Positions 29,091 through 38,698 are shown, counted from the stretch's first letter. The stretch is 64,000 bases of DNA from Lapillicoccus jejuensis (GCF_006715055.1 NZ_VFMN01000001.1:4278001-4342000); one strand, 5' to 3'. Made by a program: numbers and translations. The notes: generated from the letters alone by a model not told the origin.

Positions 29091-30011
29091 TCAGCCGTCG
29101 GCCGCCTCGACCAGCGCCAGCGCGCGGTCGAGCAGGTCCGGCGACCCGGCCGGCAGCCAGTGGAGGCGCGGGTCCGGGCCGAACCACGACTCCTGCCGGC
29201 GGACCAACCGGCGGGTGCCGGCGGCGGTCTGCTCGCGCGCCTCGCGCTCGGTGAGGTCGCCGTCGAGCTGGGCCAGGGCCTGCTGGTAGCCGATCGCCTT
29301 GGCCGCCGTCCGGCCCTCGCGCAGCCCGAGCGGGAGCAGCCGCTCGACCTCGGCGAGCAGGCCCTGCTCCCACATCCGGTCGACGCGGCGCTCGATGCGC
29401 GCGTCGAGCTCGGCGCGGTCGGCGCGCAGCCCGAGGATCACCGTCGGGACGGCGAGCTCGCGCGTCGGCAGGGTCGCCGAGAACGGGCGCCCGGTCAGCT
29501 CGACGACCTCGAGCGCGCGGACGATCCGGCGGCCGTTGCGCGGCTCGATGGCCGCGGCCGCGGCCGGGTCCACCCGCGCCAGCCGGGCTCGGAGCACGTC
29601 GACGCCCTGCTCGGCGAGCTCGGCCTCGAGCCGGGCGCGGACGGCCGGGTCGGTCGGCGGGATGTCGAGGCGGTCCAGCGCCGCGCGTACGTAGAGCCCC
29701 GACCCCCCGACGAGCAGGGGGCGACGGCCCCGGGCGGCGATCGCCGCGAGGTCGGCGCGGGCCTCCCGCTGGTACGCCGCCACGCTCGCCTCGTCGCGCA
29801 CGTCGAGGACGTCGAGCTGGTGGTGCGGGACCCCGCGGCGCTCGTCCGGCGTCAGCTTGGCCGTGCCGATGTCCATGCCCCGGTACAGCTGCAGGGCGTC
29901 GGCGGAGACGACCTCACCACCGAGCCTCAGCGCCAGCTCCACCCCGAGGTCCGACTTGCCGGTCGCCGTCGCGCCGACGACGGCGACGACGGGTCCCGTG
30001 GCGGGGGTCAC
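29091..30011 (-). CDS. miaA: tRNA dimethylallyltransferase
   Basis: A 306-aa enzyme transferring dimethylallyl to A37 of tRNAs reading UNN codons; it makes i6A for MiaB. P-loop [12 protein letters not shown], the [18 protein letters not shown]-type block (here VVSADALQ) and the AAKAIGYQQ motif are all present. GTG 30011 overlaps the def stop (GTGA), so it is coupled to peptide deformylase. Ordinary length; high confidence. Confidence 0.96.
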   Translation of the reverse strand: MTPATGPVVAVVGATATGKSDLGVELALRLGGEVVSADALQLYRGMDIGTAKLTPDERRGVPHHQLDVLDVRDEASVAAYQREARADLAAIAARGRRPLLVGGSGLYVRAALDRLDIPPTDPAVRARLEAELAEQGVDVLRARLARVDPAAAAAIEPRNGRRIVRALEVVELTGRPFSATLPTRELAVPTVILGLRADRAELDARIERRVDRMWEQGLLAEVERLLPLGLREGRTAAKAIGYQQALAQLDGDLTEREAREQTAAGTRRLVRRQESWFGPDPRLHWLPAGSPDLLDRALALVEAADG

Positions 30012-30625
30012 TGCTCGTCGTCGTGCGCGTGCTCGAGGTCGTCGTCGACGTCGTCGTGGCCGAACGGGTCGCGGTCGACCCCGGGCAGCCAGGTGCTCCC
30101 GGGCTTCCCCCAGCCGTTCTTCTTCACGGCCTTGCGGGCCTTCTTCGACCAGCGCTCGTCGAGCCGGTCGACGTACAGCTTGCCGTTGAGGTGGTCGAAC
30201 TCGTGCTGCATGCAGCGGGCGAACCAGCCGGTGGCGACGAAGTCGAGCGGCGCGCCGGCGGCGTCGTACCCCTGCACCCGCACGCGCAGCGGCCGCTTGA
30301 GCGGGAACGACTCCCCCGGCACCGAGAGGCAGCCCTCGGAGTCGTGGTCGACGTCGGGGCGCTCCGTGGGCACCTTGTCCGGCGTGAGGATCGGGTTGAC
30401 GACGACGCCGCGGCGCGGGACGCCGTCCTCGTTGTCGAGCTCGTAGGTGAAGACGCGCAGCCCGACACCGACCTGCGGGGCGGCGAGGCCCACGCCGTGC
30501 GCGGCGTCCATCGTCTCGTAGAGGTCGGTGACGAGCGCGGACAGCTCGTCGTCGAAGGCCTCGACGCGGGCGGCGGGGCGGTGGAGCACCGGCTCGCCGG
30601 TGATGACGATGGGACGCACGGCCAT
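30008..30625 (-). CDS. def: Peptide deformylase
   Basis: A 205-aa Fe/Zn enzyme that removes the N-formyl group from nascent proteins. The three motifs [18 protein letters not shown] and QHEFDHLNG (HExxH metal site) are all intact, the first Cys and two His binding the metal. A charged C-terminal tail of 35 residues (ends EHAHDDEQ) extends past the catalytic domain. First gene of the def-miaA pair. Confidence 0.96.
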   Translation of the reverse strand: MAVRPIVITGEPVLHRPAARVEAFDDELSALVTDLYETMDAAHGVGLAAPQVGVGLRVFTYELDNEDGVPRRGVVVNPILTPDKVPTERPDVDHDSEGCLSVPGESFPLKRPLRVRVQGYDAAGAPLDFVATGWFARCMQHEFDHLNGKLYVDRLDERWSKKARKAVKKNGWGKPGSTWLPGVDRDPFGHDDVDDDLEHAHDDEQ

Positions 30626-30691
30626 GGGCCTTAGTCAACCAGCCCGCGCGTCGGGGTGAGGCCCCCGCCCCGACGGGGTACGGCGCCCCGC

Positions 30692-30883
30692 ATGAGCGAC
30701 GAGAACCAGTGGCACGCCCACGGCAACGACGCCCCGTCCCGCGGGCCCGAGCGGGTCGACGACGGCATGGCCGAGCCCGACACGACGCAGGACGACACGA
30801 TCGTCGGCCCGGACGGCGAGGTGGTCGACCCCGACGTCACCGACGGCGGTCAGACGGGGCAGGACTCCGGCTCGATGGCCTGA
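30692..30883 (+). CDS. Small acidic hypothetical protein
   Basis: A 63-aa hydrophilic, acidic protein (starts [13 protein letters not shown]; Asp-rich end), with no membrane helix and no known domain. Nearly all third codon positions are G or C, better than chance, which supports coding. It has no Shine-Dalgarno; TACGGC, part of a GTACGGCGCC word, lies seven bases before the ATG. Its last 34 bases overlap the end of convergent miaB. Real but function unknown. Confidence 0.6.
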   Translation: MSDENQWHAHGNDAPSRGPERVDDGMAEPDTTQDDTIVGPDGEVVDPDVTDGGQTGQDSGSMA

Positions 30884-32424
30884 GGCCCGGCCTGGGGGCG
30901 AGGACCGACCGACGGCATCCCCAGCGACACGGCCGGCTTGCGTGCCCCGCTGTCCTGCAGCGCCGCCCACGCGTCGCCACCGCGGGTGCGGCGGACCTCG
31001 TAGGTGCCGCCCTGCAGCCCCGAGTCGGCGACCAGGTGGTGCGGGGCGCCGTACGTGACGTCGACGAGGACCACGTCACCGGGGCGCGGCTCGGGGGCGC
31101 CGTCGGGGACGGAGAAGTGCACGAGCCGGTTGTCGCGGGCCCGGCCGGACAGGCGGCGGGTCTCGGCGTCCTTGCGACCCTCCCCGGTGGCGACGAGCAC
31201 CTCGACGGTGCGGCCCTCGAGGGCCCGGTTGCCGGCCCAGGCGATCTCCTCCTGGACGGCGAGCAGCCGGTCGTAGCGCTCCTGGACGACCGGCTTCGGC
31301 ACCTGGTCCTCCATCGTCGCGGCGGGGGTGCCGGCCCGGATCGAGTACTGGAAGGTGAAGGCGCCGGAGAAGCGGGAGGCGCGGACGACGTCGAGGGTGG
31401 CCTCGAAGTCCTCCTCGGTCTCGCCCGGGAATCCGACGATGAGGTCGGTCGTGATCGCGGCGTCGGGCATCGCGGCGCGGACGCGGTCGATGATGCCGAG
31501 GAAGCGGTCGCTGCGGTAGGAGCGACGCATCGCCCTGAGGACGCGGTCGGAGCCGGACTGCAGCGGCATGTGCAGGCTGGGCATGACGTTGGGGGTCTGG
31601 GCCATCGCCTCGATGACGTCGTCGGTGAACGCGGCGGGGTGCGGGCTGGTGAAGCGCACCCGCTCGAGACCCTCGATGTCGCCGCAGGCGCGCAGCAGCT
31701 TGCCGAAGGCGAGCCGGTCGCCGAACTCGACGCCGTACGAGTTGACGTTCTGCCCGAGCAGGGTCACCTCGACGACACCCTGCGCGACGAGCGCCTCGAT
31801 CTCGGCGAGGATCTCGCCGGGGCGGCGGTCGACCTCCTTACCGCGCAGGCTCGGGACGATGCAGAAGGTGCAGGTGTTGTTGCAGCCCACCGAGATCGAC
31901 ACCCACGCGGCGTAGGCGCTGTCGCGCCGGGTCGGCAGGGTGCTCGGGAAGACCTCGAGGCTCTCCTTGATCTCGACCGCGGCCTCGCGGTTGTGACGGG
32001 CGCGCTCGAGCAGGGCCGGCAGCGAGCCGATGTTGTGGGTGCCGAAGACGACGTCGACCCACGGCGCCTTCTGCACGATCGTGCCCTGGTCCTTCTGGGC
32101 GAGGCAGCCGCCGACGGCGATCTGCATGTCCGGGTTCCTCAGCTTGGCCGGGCGCAGGTGGCCGAGGTTCCCGTAGAGCTTGTTGTCGGCGTTCTCGCGG
32201 ACGGCGCAGGTGTTGAAGACGACGACGTCGGCGACCTCGGGGGCGTCGGCGCCGAGGGCGTGCACGTCGGTGTAGCCGGCCGCCTCGAGCAGCCCGGCGA
32301 GGCGCTCGGAGTCGTGGACGTTCATCTGGCAGCCGTGCGTGCGCACGTCGTACGTCTTCGTCGGGACCTGCGTCGGGACCTGCGTCGGGGCCTGCGTCGG
32401 GGCCTGCGTCACCTGCGATGTCAC
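30850..32424 (-). CDS. miaB: tRNA-2-methylthio-N6-dimethylallyladenosine synthase
   Basis: A 524-aa radical-SAM methylthiotransferase. The N-terminal UPF0004 domain ([12 protein letters not shown], further Cys for the auxiliary cluster), the radical SAM motif CNNTCTFC and a TRAM domain near the end are present; it thiomethylates i6A37 made by MiaA. The extreme N-terminus carries four Pro-Thr-Gln-(Ala/Val) repeats, not in other MiaB proteins. GTG 32424 is preceded by TACACT with a six-base gap. Downstream end overlaps the small acidic protein gene. Confidence 0.95.
   Translation of the reverse strand: MTSQVTQAPTQAPTQVPTQVPTKTYDVRTHGCQMNVHDSERLAGLLEAAGYTDVHALGADAPEVADVVVFNTCAVRENADNKLYGNLGHLRPAKLRNPDMQIAVGGCLAQKDQGTIVQKAPWVDVVFGTHNIGSLPALLERARHNREAAVEIKESLEVFPSTLPTRRDSAYAAWVSISVGCNNTCTFCIVPSLRGKEVDRRPGEILAEIEALVAQGVVEVTLLGQNVNSYGVEFGDRLAFGKLLRACGDIEGLERVRFTSPHPAAFTDDVIEAMAQTPNVMPSLHMPLQSGSDRVLRAMRRSYRSDRFLGIIDRVRAAMPDAAITTDLIVGFPGETEEDFEATLDVVRASRFSGAFTFQYSIRAGTPAATMEDQVPKPVVQERYDRLLAVQEEIAWAGNRALEGRTVEVLVATGEGRKDAETRRLSGRARDNRLVHFSVPDGAPEPRPGDVVLVDVTYGAPHHLVADSGLQGGTYEVRRTRGGDAWAALQDSGARKPAVSLGMPSVGPRPQAGPQAIEPESCPV
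32360..32407 (-). repeat. 12-bp tandem repeat x4 in miaB 5' end
   Basis: Plus-strand unit GTCGGG(A/G)CCTGC, two A copies then two G copies, coding Gln-(Val/Ala)-Pro-Thr on the minus strand. In-frame, so copy number can vary without loss of MiaB. Confidence 0.9.
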
Positions 32425-32430
32425 CGTGGA

Positions 32431-32436
32431 AGTGTA
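32431..32436 (-). promoter_or_regulatory. -10 hexamer TACACT for miaB
   Basis: Six bases before GTG 32424. Confidence 0.5.
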
Positions 32437-32452
32437 GGTCGCCCCCGCAGGG

Positions 32453-32890
32453 TCACCCGCCCGTGAGCCGGGCGACCACCGCGTCGACGCGCCGGGCGCG
32501 GGTCTCGAGGCGCTTGGCCTCGGTGACGGCGCGGACGTGCTCCTTCCGGGCCGACGGGCTCAGGGCGTCGAAGGCCCGGCGGGCGCCGGCCGCCTCCAGC
32601 GCGGCGGCGAGGTCGTCCGGGACCTCGACCTCACGCGGCGCGTCGTCGAGGACGACGTCGACGGTCACCGCGTCACCCGCGGCGACCCCGGCCGCGGCGC
32701 GGTGCTCCGCGCTGAGCGGGACGAGGCAGCGGCCGCCCATGACGCCGACCGTCGTGCGGTAGGTGTGGCCGCCGATCGTCACGGCGACCTTCGGGCGGCG
32801 GCCGCCGCCGAGGGCCTCGACGACCTCGTCGGACAGGGGCAGGCCGGTGGCGGTCTTCCCGCCGAGCTCGACGACGGTCTCAAGGCGCAT
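32453..32890 (-). CDS. YdeI/OmpD-associated plus DUF1905 domain protein
   Basis: A 145-aa cytosolic protein: an N-terminal DUF1905 beta-fold (residues about 5-85; [21 protein letters not shown]) followed by the helical YdeI/bacteriocin-protection region ([25 protein letters not shown]). Members are linked to envelope or bacteriocin tolerance in other bacteria, but the mechanism is unknown. ATG 32890 chosen over a longer frame: CACGAT lies six bases upstream and the conserved domain begins at once. Confidence 0.8.
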   Translation of the reverse strand: MRLETVVELGGKTATGLPLSDEVVEALGGGRRPKVAVTIGGHTYRTTVGVMGGRCLVPLSAEHRAAAGVAAGDAVTVDVVLDDAPREVEVPDDLAAALEAAGARRAFDALSPSARKEHVRAVTEAKRLETRARRVDAVVARLTGG

Positions 32891-32896
32891 GGCGTG

Positions 32897-32902
32897 ATCG
32901 TG
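32897..32902 (-). promoter_or_regulatory. -10 hexamer CACGAT for YdeI-like gene
   Basis: Six bases before ATG 32890; divergent from the nrdAB control region. Confidence 0.4.
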
Positions 32903-32936
32903 CCACGAGGGCGAGGGCGACACGCCGAGACACGCG

Positions 32937-32952
32937 GCCCCACATGTGGGTC
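32937..32952 (+). promoter_or_regulatory. NrdR box 1 upstream of nrdAB
   Basis: 16-mer GCCCCACATGTGGGTC matches the core of the NrdR consensus acaCwAtATaTwGtgt (C4, A6, A8, T9, T11, G13). Its centre is 32 bp, three helical turns, from box 2, the spacing known for NrdR box pairs. Confidence 0.7.
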
Positions 32953-32968
32953 CCACCACTGACGATCA

Positions 32969-32984
32969 CCCCCACATATGGTGC
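32969..32984 (+). promoter_or_regulatory. NrdR box 2 upstream of nrdAB
   Basis: 16-mer CCCCCACATATGGTGC matches ten of the consensus positions. It overlaps the likely -10 element, so NrdR binding with dATP/ATP would block RNA polymerase. Confidence 0.75.
32977..32982 (+). promoter_or_regulatory. -10 hexamer TATGGT of nrdAB
   Basis: TATGGT inside NrdR box 2; it would start RNA at about 32989, exactly where the riboswitch P1 stem begins. Confidence 0.5.
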
Positions 32985-32989
32985 TCGCG

Positions 32990-33190
32990 TTGCTGGTCCC
33001 GCGCGGCAGCCCGTCGCGCGGGGGCAAGAGGGAACCCGGTGGAAGTCCGGGACTGTCCCCGCAGCGGTGAGTGGGAACGACCGCCGTCATCAGCACTGGA
33101 CCCCCAGGGGTCTGGGAAGCGACGGCCAGTAGGCGCGGGCCCCGGGAGACCGGGACCGGCGGGCCCACGAGTCCGAAGACCTGCCAGCGC
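32990..33190 (+). ncRNA. Cobalamin (B12) riboswitch controlling nrdAB
   Basis: The core GGGAACCCGGTGGAAG-TCCGGGACTG-TCCCCGC lies at 33030-33061 and the B12 box AGTCCGAAGACCTGCC at 33170-33185; both match the cobalamin-element consensus. GCTGG (32992-32996) pairs with CCAGC (33184-33188) as P1. Adenosylcobalamin binding should shut down nrdAB, as shown in Streptomyces coelicolor. The presence of a B12-dependent class II reductase elsewhere is then expected but not in this window. Confidence 0.95.
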
Positions 33191-33349
33191 CCCACGCCCG
33201 CCCGGGCGTGGGTGGTCCGTGGTCGCGTGGGACGACCCCCGGACGGTGGGAGTGCCCACCCCGCTGGTCGCGGGGCGCCGTACGCCCGCCGGCCGTCCTC
33301 CCGCGCGCCCGCCGGACCTCCTGGTCCGCGAGTCTCGCGAGGAGAAGAG
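33191..33349 (+). promoter_or_regulatory. Expression platform between B12 riboswitch and nrdA
   Basis: Three hairpins can form: CCCACGCCCG/CGGGCGTGGG (33191-33212, perfect), GGTGGG/CCCACC (about 33246-33261) and GGACC/GGTCC (33314-33327). The loop-proximal CTCCT at 33318-33322 can pair with AGGAG at 33340-33344, which is the nrdA Shine-Dalgarno. No U-tract is seen, so translation control through Shine-Dalgarno masking is more likely than intrinsic termination (inference). Confidence 0.5.
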
Positions 33350-35749
33350 ATGACGCTCGCCCCGTCCCCCACCCGTCACACGATGACCGTCCGCAAGCGC
33401 AACGGCGACAGCGAACCGGTCGACGTGACGAAGATCGTCCGCGCCGTCGACCGCGTCAGCGGCGACCTGCCGGACGTCGACCCCATGCGGGTCGCCACCC
33501 GCACCATCAGCGGCCTGTACGACGGCGCCACCACCGCCGAGCTCGACCGGCTCTCCATCCAGACCGCCGCCGAGCTCATCGGCGAGGAGCCCGAGTACTC
33601 GCGGCTCGCCGCGCGGCTGCTCGCCGGGTACGTCGAGAAGGAGGTGCGCGGGCAGGGCGTCGCGTCGTTCAGCCAGTCCGTCGCCCTCGGGCACGCCGAG
33701 GGGCTCGTCGGCGACGAGACGGCCGCCTTCGTCAAGGACAACGCCCGCAAGCTCGACTTCGCCGTCGACGAGGACGCCGACCGGCGCTTCGAGTACTTCG
33801 GGCTGCGCACCGTCTACGACCGCTACCTGCTGCGCCACCCGCGCAGCCGGCTCGTCGTCGAGACCCCGCAGTACTTCCTGCTGCGCGTCGCCTGCGGGCT
33901 CGCGCAGTCGCCGGCCGAGGCGATCGGGTTCTACCGGCTGATGTCGTCGCTGGCCTACCTGCCCTCGAGCCCGACGCTGTTCAACTCGGGGACCCGGCAC
34001 ACCCAGATGTCGTCCTGCTACCTCGTCGACTCCCCGCGCGACGAGCTCGAGTCGATCTACGGGCGCTACGCGCAGGTCGCGAAGCTGTCGAAGTTCGCCG
34101 GCGGCATCGGGATCGCGTTCTCCCGCGTGCGGTCCCGGGGCGCGCTGATCCGCGGGACGAACGGGCAGTCCAACGGGATCGTGCCGTTCCTGCGGACCCT
34201 CGACGCGTCGGTCGCGGCGGTCAACCAGGGCGGACGGCGCAAGGGCGCGGCGTGCGTCTACCTCGAGCCGTGGCACCCCGACGTCGAGGAGTTCCTCGAG
34301 CTCCGGGACAACACCGGCGAGGACGCCCGGCGCACCCACAACCTCAACCTCGCCCACTGGGTGCCGGACGAGTTCATGCGCCGCGTCGAGGACGACACCG
34401 AGTGGTCGCTGGTCGACCCCGACGTCGCGCCGGACCTGCCGGACCTGTGGGGTGAGGCGTTCGACCGTCGCTACCGCGAGCTGGAGGCGAGCGGGCAGGT
34501 CGTGCGGACGGTCAGGGCGCGCGACCTCTACGGGCGGATGATGCGCACCCTGGCGCAGACCGGCAACGGCTGGATGACGTTCAAGGACACCTCGAACCGG
34601 CTGTGCAACCAGACGAGCGACCCCGTGGCGGGCCGTCCCTCCGGGCCGGTCGTGCACCTGTCGAACCTGTGCACCGAGATCATCGAGGTCAGCGCGGACG
34701 ACGAGACCGCCGTGTGCAACCTCGGGTCGGTCAACCTCGCCCAGCACCTGGCGACCGGTGCCGACGGGAGGCCGGGCGTCGACTGGGAGCGGCTGCGCTC
34801 GACGGTGCGCACGGCCGTGCCGCTGCTCGACCGGGTCATCGACATCAACTACTACCCGAGCGAGGAGTCGGCGCGGTCCAACCCGCGCTGGCGACCGGTG
34901 GGCCTGGGGATCATGGGGCTGCAGGACGTCTTCTTCGCGCTGCGGCTGCCGTTCGACTCCGACGAGGCGCGCGAGCTGTCGACGCGGATCCAGGAGGAGG
35001 TCCACCTCACCGCCCTCGAGGTCTCGGCCGACCTCGCCCGCCGGTACGGCGCCCACCCGGCCTTCGCCGACACCCGCGCCGCCCGCGGTGACCTGCAGCC
35101 CGACCTGTGGGGCGTCGCCCCGACGCAGACGCAGCGGTGGGCGGCGTTGCGGGAGAACGTCGCCGAGGTGGGGCTGCGCAACTCGCTGCTCGTCGCCATC
35201 GCCCCGACCGCGACCATCGCGAGCATCGCCGGCTGCTACGAGTGCATCGAGCCGCAGGTGAGCAACCTGTTCAAGCGCGAGACCCTCTCGGGCGAGTTCC
35301 TCCAGGTCAACACGGCCCTCGTCCGCGAGCTCAAGGCGCGCGGGCTGTGGACCGAGGCCGTCCGCGAGGCGGTCAAGCGCGCCGAGGGCTCGGTGCAGGG
35401 CATCGAGGCGATCCCCGCCGACGTGCGCGACCTCTACCGGACCGCGTGGGAGCTGCCGCAGAAGGCGCTCATCGACCTCGCCGCCGCCCGGGCGCCGTAC
35501 GTCGACCAGAGCCAGTCGCTCAACCTCTTCGTCGCCGGGCCGACGATCGGCAAGCTCAGCTCGATGTACCGCTACGCCTGGCGGGCCGGGCTGAAGACGA
35601 CGTACTACCTGCGCTCGCGACCGGCGACGCGCATCCAGCAGGCGACCGTGTCGGTCACCGCCGCTGTGCCGCAGACGGATCCGCTACCGGCGGTCGACGT
35701 CGTCGCCTGCTCGCTGGAGAACCCCGAGTCGTGCGAGGCGTGCCAGTGA
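33350..35749 (+). CDS. nrdA: Class Ia ribonucleotide reductase, alpha subunit
   Basis: A 799-aa reductase making dNDPs from NDPs. Residues about 10-105 form an ATP-cone (VRKRNGDSEPVDVTKIVRAV), giving overall dATP feedback. Catalytic residues follow: SSCYLVDS (first redox Cys), SNLCTEIIE (Asn-Cys-Glu radical/base), the second Cys in ETAVCNLGSVN, the Tyr pair in KTTYYLRSR and the C-terminal swinging CEAC for thioredoxin. ATG 33350 has GAGGAGAAG upstream. Controlled by two NrdR boxes and a B12 riboswitch. A GTACGGCGCC word occurs at 35044 inside the gene and, reversed, at 33274 and 35491. Confidence 0.97.
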   Translation: MTLAPSPTRHTMTVRKRNGDSEPVDVTKIVRAVDRVSGDLPDVDPMRVATRTISGLYDGATTAELDRLSIQTAAELIGEEPEYSRLAARLLAGYVEKEVRGQGVASFSQSVALGHAEGLVGDETAAFVKDNARKLDFAVDEDADRRFEYFGLRTVYDRYLLRHPRSRLVVETPQYFLLRVACGLAQSPAEAIGFYRLMSSLAYLPSSPTLFNSGTRHTQMSSCYLVDSPRDELESIYGRYAQVAKLSKFAGGIGIAFSRVRSRGALIRGTNGQSNGIVPFLRTLDASVAAVNQGGRRKGAACVYLEPWHPDVEEFLELRDNTGEDARRTHNLNLAHWVPDEFMRRVEDDTEWSLVDPDVAPDLPDLWGEAFDRRYRELEASGQVVRTVRARDLYGRMMRTLAQTGNGWMTFKDTSNRLCNQTSDPVAGRPSGPVVHLSNLCTEIIEVSADDETAVCNLGSVNLAQHLATGADGRPGVDWERLRSTVRTAVPLLDRVIDINYYPSEESARSNPRWRPVGLGIMGLQDVFFALRLPFDSDEARELSTRIQEEVHLTALEVSADLARRYGAHPAFADTRAARGDLQPDLWGVAPTQTQRWAALRENVAEVGLRNSLLVAIAPTATIASIAGCYECIEPQVSNLFKRETLSGEFLQVNTALVRELKARGLWTEAVREAVKRAEGSVQGIEAIPADVRDLYRTAWELPQKALIDLAAARAPYVDQSQSLNLFVAGPTIGKLSSMYRYAWRAGLKTTYYLRSRPATRIQQATVSVTAAVPQTDPLPAVDVVACSLENPESCEACQ

Positions 35750-35802
35750 CCGCCACCCGCTCCACGACCGACCTGACGACCGCTGCCACCGAAGGACCGC
35801 AC

Positions 35803-36798
35803 ATGCTGCTCGACCCCGGGATGGACCTCACCCTGCGCCCGATGCGCTACCCGCACTTCTACGACCGCTTCCGCGACGCCATCAAGAACACGTGGACCGT
35901 CGAGGAGGTCGACCTGCACTCCGACCTCAAGGACCTGCAGCGTCTCTCCCCCGCGGAGCGGCACCTCGTGTCGCGGCTCGTCGCGTTCTTCGCGACCGGC
36001 GACACGATCGTGTCGAACAACCTCGTGCTCAACCTCTACCAGCACGTCAACAGCCCGGAGGGGCGGCTGTACCTGTCCCGCCAGCTCTTCGAGGAGGCGG
36101 TGCACGTGCAGTTCTACCTGACCCTGCTCGACACCTACGTCCCCGACGAGCAGGAGCGGCACGAGGCCTTCGCCGCCGTGGAGAACATCCCGTCGATCAA
36201 GCACAAGGCGGAGTTCTGCTTCCGGTGGATCGACTCGGTCTTCGAGCTGCGCAGCCTCACGACGCGGGAGGACCGACGGGCCTTCCTGCTCAACCTCATC
36301 TGCTTCGCCGCCGTCATCGAGGGGCTGTTCTTCTACGGCGCCTTCGCCTACGTCTACTTCCTCCGGTCGCGGGGGCTGCTCAACGGGCTGGCGTCCGGCA
36401 CGAACTGGGTGTTCCGCGACGAGTCGATGCACATGGCCTTCGCCTTCGACGTCGTCGACGTGGTCCGCGCGGAGGAGCCGGACCTCTTCGACGACGACCT
36501 CACGGCACGGATCCGGCAGATGCTCGTCGAGGGCGTCGACGCCGAGGCGCAGTTCGCGGACGACCTGCTCGGGCAGGGCGTCGCCGGGCTGTCGACCGCG
36601 GACATGCGCTCCTACCTCGAGCACGTCGCCGACCGCCGGATGCAGCGGCTCGGTCTCCCGCCGATCTTCGGCTCGGCGAACCCCCTCGCCTTCATGGAGC
36701 TGCAGGACGTCCAGGAGCTGTCGAACTTCTTCGAGCGCCGCGTCTCGGCCTACCAGGTCGGCGTGACCGGGGCGGTCGACCTCGACGAGGACTTCTGA
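35803..36798 (+). CDS. nrdB: Class Ia ribonucleotide reductase, beta subunit
   Basis: A 331-aa di-metal radical subunit. FEEAVHVQFY holds the metal ligands Glu and His and the Tyr four residues on that would carry the stable radical; RDESMHMAF gives the second Glu/His set. It supplies the radical to NrdA. ATG 35803 is preferred: GAAGGA lies seven bases upstream. A GTG at 35746 that overlaps the nrdA stop (GTGA) would add 19 residues with no family match. No third gene like Streptomyces nrdS follows. Confidence 0.95.
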   Translation: MLLDPGMDLTLRPMRYPHFYDRFRDAIKNTWTVEEVDLHSDLKDLQRLSPAERHLVSRLVAFFATGDTIVSNNLVLNLYQHVNSPEGRLYLSRQLFEEAVHVQFYLTLLDTYVPDEQERHEAFAAVENIPSIKHKAEFCFRWIDSVFELRSLTTREDRRAFLLNLICFAAVIEGLFFYGAFAYVYFLRSRGLLNGLASGTNWVFRDESMHMAFAFDVVDVVRAEEPDLFDDDLTARIRQMLVEGVDAEAQFADDLLGQGVAGLSTADMRSYLEHVADRRMQRLGLPPIFGSANPLAFMELQDVQELSNFFERRVSAYQVGVTGAVDLDEDF

Positions 36799-36817
36799 CC
36801 CGGTCCGCGGGGGCGCT

Positions 36818-37468
36818 CTAGTCGCGCTGGTGCTCCGGGGCGTCGTTGACGGCGTCCCGGACCACCGCGTAGACCACCGACGGGGGGTAGCCCTTGCGGG
36901 CGAGCATCCCCGAGAGCCGGCGCGCCTGGACCTGCGGGTCCAGGCCGCCGAGCGTCCGCAGCCGCTTGGCGACGAGAGCCTCGGCGCGGGCCCGCTCCGA
37001 CTCGGCGTCGACCGAGCCGACGGCGGCGTCGATCTCCTCGTCGCCGACGCCCTTGTCGCGCAGCTCGCGGACGAGGGCGCGCTTGGCCAGACCCTTGCTC
37101 GCCGTCCGGGTCCGCACCAGCGACTGCGCGAACTCGGCGTCGTCGACGAGACCCACGGCGGTCATCCGGTCGAGGACCCGGGCGGCGACGTCGTCGTCGC
37201 AACCCCGGGTCCGCAGCTTCTCCTCCAGCTGGTGGCGGCTGCGCGGACCCATCGTCAGCTGCCTCAGCACGATCCGGCGCGCGACCGACTCGGGGTCCGC
37301 GTCGGCGTCCTGCACGGCGGGGTCGTCCGGCGGCGGCGCGACCCGGCGGCGGCCCGCGCCGTCCGCGTGGCGGGCCGTTGCCTCCGTCCGGCCCGCCGTG
37401 CCCTCCGCGGCCGCCAGAGCGCTGGCGGCCGCGGCGAGACGGTCGGTATGGGTGGTGTCGTCCACCAC
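36818..37468 (-). CDS. recX: Recombination regulator RecX
   Basis: A 216-aa helical-repeat protein that binds RecA filaments and inhibits ATPase and strand exchange. The RecX core (ARRIVLRQLTMGPRSRHQLEEKL and GLVDDAEFAQSLV) begins after a 60-residue low-complexity N-terminal extension. GTG 37468 is only 2 bp beyond the recA stop, so they form an operon under the SOS promoter. Downstream end is 19 bp from the convergent nrdB. Confidence 0.95.
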   Translation of the reverse strand: MVDDTTHTDRLAAAASALAAAEGTAGRTEATARHADGAGRRRVAPPPDDPAVQDADADPESVARRIVLRQLTMGPRSRHQLEEKLRTRGCDDDVAARVLDRMTAVGLVDDAEFAQSLVRTRTASKGLAKRALVRELRDKGVGDEEIDAAVGSVDAESERARAEALVAKRLRTLGGLDPQVQARRLSGMLARKGYPPSVVYAVVRDAVNDAPEHQRD

Positions 37469-37470
37469 GC

Positions 37471-38511
37471 TCAGAAGTCGACCGGGACGTCGACCGCCGG
37501 CTTGTCGACCTGCGGCCCGACGCCGAGCTTCTCCTTGATCTTCTTCTCGATCTCGTCGGCGAGGTCCGGGTTGTCCTTGAGGAACGTCCGGGCGTTCTCC
37601 TTGCCCTGGCCGAGCTGGTCGCCCTCGTAGGTGTACCAGGCGCCGGCCTTGCGCACGAAGCCGTGCTCGACGCCCATGTCGATCAGGCCACCCTCGCGGG
37701 AGATGCCCTGGCCGTAGAGGATGTCGAACTCGGCCTGCTTGAACGGCGGCGAGACCTTGTTCTTGACGACCTTGACGCGGGTGCGGTTGCCGACCGCCTC
37801 GGAGCCGTCCTTGAGGGTCTCGATGCGGCGCACGTCGAGACGGACCGACGCGTAGAACTTCAGCGCCTTGCCACCGGTCGTCGTCTCCGGCGAGCCGAAC
37901 ATCACGCCGATCTTCTCGCGCAGCTGGTTGATGAAGATCGCCGTCGTGCCGGTGTTGTTGAGCGCACCGGTGATCTTGCGCAGCGCCTGCGACATGAGGC
38001 GCGCCTGCAGACCGACGTGGCTGTCACCCATCTCGCCCTCGATCTCGGCCCGCGGCACGAGCGCCGCGACGGAGTCGATGACGATGATGTCGATGGCCCC
38101 GGAGCGGATGAGCATGTCGGCGATCTCGAGCGCCTGCTCACCCGTGTCCGGCTGCGAGACGAGCAGCGAGTCGGTGTCGACGCCGAGCTTCTTCGCGTAC
38201 TCCGGGTCGAGCGCGTGCTCCGCGTCGATGAACGCGGCGATGCCGCCGGCCTTCTGCGCGTTGGCGACCGCGTGCAGGGCCACCGTCGTCTTGCCGCTGG
38301 ACTCCGGGCCGTAGATCTCGACGACGCGACCGCGCGGGAGCCCGCCGATCCCCAGCGCCACGTCGAGCGTGATCGCCCCGGTGGGGATCACCTCGATCGG
38401 CGGCCTGACGTCGTCACCGAGGCGCATGACCGCGCCCTTGCCGTGCTGCTTCTCGATCTGTCCGAGAACCGTCGCGATCGCCTGGTCGCGGTCGGGGGTC
38501 TTGACGACCAT
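37471..38511 (-). CDS. recA: Recombinase RecA
   Basis: A 346-aa ATP-dependent strand-exchange protein and LexA co-protease. Walker [21 protein letters not shown] (Walker B) and the L2 loop [22 protein letters not shown] are intact; no intein interrupts it. ATG 38511 is used; an upstream open frame exists but lacks homology. Promoter: -10 TAGGTT at 38691-38696 with a LexA box just upstream, giving a leader of about 170 nt. Cotranscribed with recX. Confidence 0.99.
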   Translation of the reverse strand: MVVKTPDRDQAIATVLGQIEKQHGKGAVMRLGDDVRPPIEVIPTGAITLDVALGIGGLPRGRVVEIYGPESSGKTTVALHAVANAQKAGGIAAFIDAEHALDPEYAKKLGVDTDSLLVSQPDTGEQALEIADMLIRSGAIDIIVIDSVAALVPRAEIEGEMGDSHVGLQARLMSQALRKITGALNNTGTTAIFINQLREKIGVMFGSPETTTGGKALKFYASVRLDVRRIETLKDGSEAVGNRTRVKVVKNKVSPPFKQAEFDILYGQGISREGGLIDMGVEHGFVRKAGAWYTYEGDQLGQGKENARTFLKDNPDLADEIEKKIKEKLGVGPQVDKPAVDVPVDF

Positions 38512-38690
38512 GTGCCCACCATCTCTCTGTCGTGCCTCGTCGTGTGCCGTCCACCTGCGACCCGCAGGACGCCGGCCGTGCTGCCGGTCGGACGTGCTCT
38601 CGGGTCGGACGTTAGAGCCCGGCACCGACACCGTCCGAGGCCGATCAGCAGGCCTGTGGATCGCGGGTGTCGGGCCGACCCCATGTGGAC

Positions 38691-38696
38691 AACCTA
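38691..38696 (-). promoter_or_regulatory. -10 hexamer TAGGTT of recA
   Basis: Follows the LexA box directly; predicted start about 38684. Confidence 0.45.
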
Positions 38697-38698
38697 GC

